Source: Chromera velia
Taxonomy: Eukaryota > Sar > Chromeraceae
Direction: 5' to 3'
NCBI GenBank assembly: GCA_018398765.1
Contig: JAHBMJ010001354.1
Span: 9,098 to 32,256 of the forward strand
DNA length: 23,159 nt
The translations under genes and the position numbers were made by a program. This document shows positions 17,787 through 23,159 of the stretch, in pieces; within the stretch, counting starts at the first letter, position 1, and every line of letters begins with the position of its first letter. The notes under the pieces are model-generated. The model ran no database searches. It had not been told where the DNA came from and was given only the letters and a program-made list of their open reading frames with translations.

Positions 17787-18040
17787 CCCAATAGGGTTCG
17801 TATATACTTATCTGCATTGATTTGCATGCATATCTGCATATATGCGCCGAAGAGCCCAGAGCATGGAAGGTACGAAAAAGACAATCTAACTGTAAAATTT
17901 ATACAAAAATCTAACAAAATACAAAAAAAACACTAATGCGCCCACGTTTGAAGACAGACTTCCTTCTTGGGGTGATTATGATATTGTACGTGGGTAGGTG
18001 GGTGGGGGGGGGAGCCCAATCCCCCGTAGACCCTATTGGG
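17787..18040. repeat. possible foldback element with 11-bp inverted ends
   Basis: CCCAATAGGGT (17787-17797) and its exact complement ACCCTATTGGG (18030-18040) enclose 254 bp of AT-rich DNA. The arms are short, so chance is possible. Confidence 0.3.
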
Positions 18041-19042
18041 ATAAAAATCCTTTTTTTCTTAATACTGTATACGTATGTATATCTCTGACCTATACGTATA
18101 TTTTTTTTTTTTGAAAAAATATTTGAATTGTAGTTCATTAACCTATTAGTAACTTACCTCTACCTAACATGATTGTCGGCAATTTCCACACGATCTGTGC
18201 AAGCTGTCCACGTTCGGCGCATTACACACTGAAACTGACCTTGATATCACTTGAGAAACACATTTTTAATTCAGTCTATATTTGTTTTTTGTTAATTTCT
18301 GTCTTTCCGGGGCCGATATATCTCACTTAGCACTGCATGCATAGTTGATCTCTCCATGCATGCAATCATGGAAGTGATCTGATCCAGCTTAATTCTTTCT
18401 ATAGCTTTGTTTCCAACTTTCCATCTTGGCAGTAATATGATCTGATATCTCTCGTCGGATTGACATTCAAGTGTGGAAGAGTGGTGTACGGCTTTAAGGC
18501 CTCTGCACGTAGCTCACACCCTACTTCACATTCATGGATGTATAGTTATAGTAGTACTAATATAATCTTTTCTGCGGTATGGAAAAACTCTTGGGCTACG
18601 AGAAGGAGCGATTGTGCAAATGATTACAGATTATGAAGATGTGAAAGCTGCTTGATCTGATGTTAAAGCCAAATCAAGCTGAGATGAGACCGTAGCTCAA
18701 CCAGAGCGCTCACTATAGACTTGGTTTCTTAGGTTCTGCAGAGACGGAAGGAAATAAATACACTAAAATCAAGGTCAGACGTTTCATTTAAAACAGAAAA
18801 GGCACTTAATTGTCTAGCTTTTACATTCAATGGCACATTGTGCAACGTAAGCTATGAAGGTTTATAAAGTAAAACAGACAGTCTGAGATACACAAATGAG
18901 GGGCTGCAGTTTTCCATTCAAGAGAAGAGGAACCAAACCATTCGGTCTTGCATTCACAGTATTCACATTCATTATTCGAAAAGAACTGATACATAGGAGT
19001 GAAGATTACACTGGCAGTGTTTCTAGAGCAGCTTTGGTGAGT
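18041..19042. other. AT-rich spacer, no gene seen
   Basis: It contains poly-T runs, GCATGC palindromes near 18335-18365 and no convincing coding frame. A 68-codon ATG frame starts at 18896 but has no family signal. Confidence 0.5.
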
Positions 19043-19195
19043 ACCGCGGCTGCGCCGCAGTGCCTGCCCAAGCTTTCCACGGCGCTAGCACCGCGGTTCT
19101 AGCCTACTTCTAACCGTTTGCCGCCCCGCGGTAACAACCGTGCCTCTCAGGGTGTAAGTCGAGGGCCGGCAGTGGACCGCGGAGTGACTTGAAAT
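19043..19195. other. GC-rich patch with four CCGCGG palindromes
   Basis: CCGCGG occurs at 19044, 19091, 19126 and 19177, with a fifth at 19423, inside an otherwise AT-rich region. Two sites extend to ACCGCGG. The patch can form several hairpins. Function unknown. Confidence 0.6.
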
Positions 19196-19407
19196 ATAAA
19201 TCCCATCCTATTCTATATAAGCCGGTTAAGGCGTTTTAAGAACAAAATCACTATTAAGTCAGGTAATAAAAAGAAAAACTGTACATACATCATCAACTAA
19301 ATCATCAAATTAAATTAAACTATTATTCAATATTAAATTCAATAACCCTCAATATATCTAAATAAGTAGTAATAAAAATGAATCAAACTATATTAAAATG
19401 ATTATTC

Positions 19408-19674
19408 ATGAATATACAAACGCCGCGGTGTCAAGAAACGCTGGATTATAGACGTTACATACAGACGGCAGAAAGCAATATGTATGTAAGCCATGATAGA
19501 GAAAAGACAGGCAGGTTCCGTGCTGAGAACTCTTTAGTGTTGTCTGTTGCAGCTTTGGTAGAAAGATATGACAAATTAGCTGCTGGGCAAATAAATAGTA
19601 CCAAAACAGAGAGAGTTTCGATTTTTGCTTTGAAGCTGCTCTTTTCATTTTCTTCGCCGACTTTTACTTCCTGA
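19408..19674 (+). CDS. possible small ORF, 88 residues, unknown
   Basis: It begins with ATG and ends with TGA. The middle (AALVERYDKLAAGQINSTKT) looks amphipathic, but there is no recognisable domain, and the first codons overlap the fifth CCGCGG site. A CTGTTGCAG acceptor-like site at about 19552 could mean that only the latter part is an exon. Confidence 0.15.
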   Translation: MNIQTPRCQETLDYRRYIQTAESNMYVSHDREKTGRFRAENSLVLSVAALVERYDKLAAGQINSTKTERVSIFALKLLFSFSSPTFTS

Positions 19675-19863
19675 GACAGGACGGTGGGGGAAGAAAACAG
19701 GTAAGCTGCGTAGAATAGCTACGGCTAGCAGCTGCGTAGTCTGGGCATGGCTTCTCCAATCTATTGGCTACCTGTGAATATATATGTGACTGTATGTATG
19801 AGTATGTGTGTGACTGTCTATAACTGTGTGTGACTGTTTCTGACTCTCTCCGTGTATGTTTCT

Positions 19864-19975
19864 CTGTGCGTGTGTGTATGTGTGTGTGTGTATGTGTGTG
19901 TGTGTATGTGTATGTGTGTGTGTATGTGTGTGTGTATGTATATATGTGTGTGTGTGTATGTGTGTGTATGTGTGT

Positions 19976-20018
<43 letters not shown>

Positions 20019-20064
20019 TGTATGTATGTGTGTCTGTGTGTGTGTGTATGTATGTCTGTGTCTG
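19864..20064 (+). repeat. (TG)n/(TATG)n microsatellite
   Basis: About 200 bp of TG repeats interspersed with TATG, flanked on the left by looser TGACTG/TATG sequence from about 19776. Long frames across it (Cys-Val or His-Thr runs) are artefacts. Confidence 0.9.
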
Positions 20065-20066
20065 CA

Positions 20067-21262
20067 TTGCCGTGCGTACTGCTGAATAAAATTTCTTTTA
20101 TCTCAATTCTTTGTGAATATATTTGGAAGCAATTTAGCAGACAATACATATATTCTATATGTATATTCTTATGAAATTGTAGCTAATTGCAGCTCCCAAG
20201 ATCAAAGTACCAGTGCGCAGTCAGATGCAGACCGACTGAGTTATGAAAAACATCATTGAGCAACTTATCTCTTTCCAATTTGAGAATAATTTAATTAAGC
20301 CTCAAAACCATTCAAAAACTAAAAAAAAAACATTCTTTGTCTTATAAAACTTTTAATTTTTATGCATTTGCAATATTATAATCGTTATCGAACGACCCTG
20401 ATTGCGAACGACCCTAAAAGTTCAATAAGGCAGCCCCCAAAGTAATGAAAATAGACTAAACATCTAGCTAAAAATAGTGAAAAAGTTTAGGCTTAAGAGT
20501 TTTGTTCTCTTTGCTACTAATTCTTTTTATAGTTTTTATGAGCTCTTCTGACTCGGAGTGATAAACAATGAGTCAAAGTGTTTAATAATGGATTCTAATA
20601 GTCAGATATAGTCATGCATATAACTTGACATTATAGTTACTGTTTTTCTAATGATTTGTCAGACTCTCTCTTTTTTTATTGTCTAAAATCTTGGGAAACA
20701 GACCTAGGCAGAACACCTGATATCATGCGAACTAAAAGCCGGTATGTTGGGATATGCTATGTATACACGAACCCTCAAGTCATTTTTCGAAAGCCTTCTG
20801 CAAGAACAAGGTGGGGCGGCGACGCCAGGATTCCGCCACAGCTTGTATATATATACTTTATTATATTGAAATAAATAGTGAGGACGTATGTTGCATGCAT
20901 GATCGTACAGAATTCGTACAGCTTATATAATTATAGCAAAATTGTATCTGTTTAATTGGCTTCTGACATATGTATATAGTCTCAAAAAACTTTTATTATA
21001 TAGTCCACTGATATGCAAGAGAACGCTCCCCGCTACTCAGCTTTAATTCATGAATCATGAAGCCGTCGGACTTGCAAATTCTCCAAGTTGGCGTTTCTTT
21101 GGGATCCCTTTTGGACTTGTGCTGTTTTTGGGAATTGGCGCAAACCCACCTGAAACTTGAAAAGAGATTCACTACTGTCTGTTTCGCCCAGACTGCCGTT
21201 TCTCACTTCTTGTTTGTCTTCTGCACCGAGTAATTAGTTTATATAAGACGTGATGATATAGT
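20067..21262. other. AT-rich spacer, no gene seen
   Basis: The only structure I note is a small direct repeat, CGAACGACCCT at 20389-20399 and 20405-20415 (period 16). Confidence 0.5.
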
Positions 21263-21643
21263 CTACGGCGCAAGAAGGCGGGCGCTTCTTACTTTGAGTG
21301 AAGAACGTGTATGGCTCAAAGGCAACCCTTCATAGATCTTTTTTAGCAATGCAAAGATTGGCAGCTGGACAACTGCAAGGCGAAAAGGCAGGAATAGCAG
21401 GTCGACCAACGACGATGAGGAGGAGGCAGGCACAGTGGCAAAGAGACTTCCTATCTCAACATCCTGGTTGTGAAAAGCTTGAAGGCCCCCAAAGCAGCAT
21501 TTTGTCAGCTGACATGTCAGGCGTTGTACCGACCACGTAGCTCTTTCCAGCTTCAAATACCAACGTTCCCCATCTTTTCCTTCTCGGTATATCGAATGTT
21601 TCTTCATACATATTCCGTCTTGTGTTTTTGAATGTGCGCACAT
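21263..21643 (-). CDS. hypothetical ORF, 126 residues
   Basis: It starts with ATG at 21643 and ends with a stop at 21263. The N-terminal half is basic and mixed (REGKDGERWYLKLERATW). The second half has a Ser run and a hydrophobic stretch LVDLLFLPFRLAVVQLPIFA that could be a membrane helix. An acceptor-like CCTTGCAG lies inside, so the frame may mix intron and exon. An 80-codon frame on the opposite strand overlaps it. No family recognised. Confidence 0.22.
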   Translation of the reverse strand: MCAHSKTQDGICMKKHSIYREGKDGERWYLKLERATWSVQRLTCQLTKCCFGGLQAFHNQDVEIGSLFATVPASSSSSLVDLLFLPFRLAVVQLPIFALLKKIYEGLPLSHTRSSLKVRSARLLAP

Positions 21644-22127
21644 TCCCCCCTTTTCGTCTCTTCTATGTACCGTCCAAGTCCTCAGCGGCTCCCTGCCCCT
21701 CCTCTTTTTCCCATCGGTGGGGACGACAATTTGTTTGTGTGTGTATCTGAGTTGGCGTCAACAAAAGCGCACACCTGTAGTATTTCTATTGCTCAAGGTA
21801 CCCGGTATGCACGTGTTTCTTTCCTAGCCTCTCTCCAAAGCAGAGAATCCTCAACCTTTGCCGGGAGAGAAATTGCGACAAAAACAAGGCAGTCTGAGGA
21901 TAGTAGGGGTTTGGACGCAGATCACACAACCACAAGAAACGTGCGGACAACAAACTTTAAGGTCGGTTGAGGGTCTTGATGCGTGCGTATAAGTTTGAGA
22001 GACAGACAGTGAAGAAGACTCGAGAGAAAAAAGCGGTGAACGGGAAGTACGGCCTTGCTATGCACTGATTGTGTGCATGCCTGCATTCGCTCTTTGTTTT
22101 CCCTTTCCCTTCTCTTGAATTCTACAG

Positions 22128-22243
22128 AGCAAGCGTGCACCGCCTGGCCGACCTTCCATATAAGTTGCTAATGAATCCCAGGGAAGTTGCGAAGATCTCA
22201 AGAGAAATAGAAAGAGATTCAGGGCTGGGTGTTTCATGTGACG
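22128..22243 (+). CDS. candidate internal exon, unknown gene
   Basis: A pyrimidine-rich stretch ending in CTACAG (22122-22127) precedes a frame reading HRLADLPYKLLMNPREVAKI then SREIERDSGLGVS, ending before GTAAAT at 22244. The composition is protein-like and the splice signals resemble those of the alpha-COP gene, but I could not link it to further exons with matching phase. Confidence 0.27.
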
Positions 22244-22430
22244 GTAAATCCCGGTTACAACTTCCCTTTCTAGCGGTTAAAAGTTCCTGTTTTGTTTGGC
22301 CATTTGAGGATCGTGGGTGATCAAAACTCACACCTGCTTTTGGTCTGATCGAAGCTGGATAAGATTGTCATGATGGGCTCATAGAAAGTCCTTGGATTCA
22401 TCCTCTATTAGTAAGCTCGGTAGAGCAAGA

Positions 22431-22506
22431 TACGGTAAGTTATGTTAGGCTATGTTAAGTTATACTAAGTGATGCTCAGTTACGCGATGCTGTGGTGAGT
22501 TGTGCC
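22431..22506 (+). repeat. degenerate 10-bp tandem array of splice-like motifs
   Basis: Seven units of about 10 bp follow the loose consensus TATGYTAAGT: TACGGTAAGT, TATGTTAGGC, TATGTTAAGT, TATACTAAGT, GATGCTCAGT, TACGCGATGC, TGTGGTGAGT. They include donor-like GGTAAGT and GGTGAGT and branch-point-like TACTAA. A pyrimidine tract and CTGCAG (22522-22527) follow. Confidence 0.6.
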
Positions 22507-22527
22507 GCTCCTTTCTTTCTCCTGCAG

Positions 22528-22602
22528 GTGAGTTTAGTTGACATAGAGGACGGGATCGAGACGCAGACCCATGCAGGAGGCTGTGGCCCGGTCGACGAGT
22601 AA
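22528..22602 (+). CDS. candidate terminal exon, unknown gene
   Basis: After the acceptor TTTCTCCTGCAG the frame reads VSLVDIEDGIETQTHAGGCG, then PVDE and TAA (22600-22602). It would pair with the donor GTAAGT at 22435 to give a 93-bp intron. Too short to identify; phase with the exon candidate at 22128 does not match directly. Confidence 0.2.
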   Translation: MSLVDIEDGIETQTHAGGCGPVDE

Positions 22603-22980
22603 GGGCGAGAATCTGAGCTAGAGGTACCGAGAGGATTCAAAATCAACAAATTGACTGGATCAATCGAGTGGGTGGAGTCTCAGATGCTTTTGCTTAGCTT
22701 GCAAGCACTTTCCAGCATGTTAGAATCAATCTGGTACGTTGGATTGCTTCTCTTGTTCTCTTCTGTTTGGTCGACTCGATGCCTGCAGAGTGTTGTTTTG
22801 GCTTCTCTCTCAATTGTGTCCCTGCAGGTGTTTTCTGCCTGCGGAACAGCAAATGCACACAAAACAAATAAATACCATGAGGGTGGTGTCATGGAAATAT
22901 TAAGAGAACAGAAAAGCCCCGAAGCACCTGTCTGAGGCAGGAAGGAGAAACGGTCAAAGAGGGGATGTTCGGGAAGGCAT
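22603..22980 (+). other. possible gene 3' end, nothing identified
   Basis: It contains another acceptor-like stretch (pyrimidine run and CCTGCAG at about 22828). The 94-codon frame at 22651-22935 spans this site and has no family signal. Confidence 0.3.
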
Positions 22981-23030
22981 CACTGGGGGAGGGTGTAAGG
23001 AGAAAGAGAGGACCAACAAACGAGTAAGGG

Positions 23031-23155
23031 AAAGAAGAGACCCCATAAGAAAGAGGGAGAGGGGGAGAGAGGGAGAAAGGGACTCTCAGAGGGAGAGAGA
23101 GAAAGAAAGGAAGAGAGAGAGAAAGGGAGAGAGGGGGGGGGGAGAAAAAGAGTGC
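23031..23155 (+). repeat. (GA)n purine tract
   Basis: About 125 bp is nearly all A and G, with GAGAGA and GGGAGA units and a poly-G run near the window end. Confidence 0.85.
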
Positions 23156-23159
23156 AAGA

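Noticed and set aside
18896..19102. A 68-codon ATG frame with a GTGAGT donor-like end
   Set aside because: It is short, has no recognisable domain and no partner exon in phase.
19664..20174. Cys-Val and His-Thr rich frames over the TG microsatellite
   Set aside because: They are pure translations of TG/TATG repeats with no unique sequence.

Overview
This is a eukaryotic nuclear window. It holds one intron-dense housekeeping gene, one unusual repeat-protein gene with a broken frame, and a large block of nested transposable elements. The style fits an alveolate-type alga, perhaps a chromerid: a plant-like alpha-COP C-terminus, many introns of about 240-490 bp, and AT-rich transposon-laden spacers. 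The organism assignment is inference only. Layout: 1-5623 carries the 3' part of the coatomer alpha-subunit gene on the plus strand. I resolve 13 exons and 12 introns in a self-consistent set of phases, giving 369 residues up to a TGA stop; the 5' part of the gene lies left of the window. 5624-6497 is 3' flank with simple repeats and a G-quadruplex motif. 6498-12905 is a nest of elements. The oldest layer is a non-LTR retrotransposon (LINE) 3' end on the minus strand, with a TAGGAT-type tail at 6498-6517 and a zinc-knuckle C-terminal domain at 7478-8000. It was hit by a 522-bp MITE (6694-7215) in its 3' UTR. It was also hit by an LTR-element array (8001-12792) of the form LTR-internal-LTR-internal-LTR, flanked by one short target duplication. 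The internal regions have a primer-binding site, degraded integrase, charged ORFs and a polypurine tract, but no visible gag or reverse transcriptase. 13016-14701 is AT-rich spacer with a second MITE-like element (13285-13583). 14702-16590 (minus) encodes a membrane protein with a proline-rich N-terminus, one TM helix, at least 13 near-identical 22-residue coiled-coil repeats and a hydrophobic multi-TM C-terminus. Three indels (-4, -1, -1) break the repeat region. 16708-21262 is mostly non-coding, with a third MITE-like element (17527-17729), a CCGCGG-rich patch and a TG microsatellite. 21263-23159 has only weak coding signals: one ORF, some candidate exons, a degenerate 10-bp array that looks like splice signals, and a purine tract at the edge. 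Apart from the coatomer gene, which acts in COPI vesicle coats at the Golgi, the window shows no pathway of cooperating genes. Its main interest lies in the intron donor sites, the structure of the retroelement nest, and the repeat protein.
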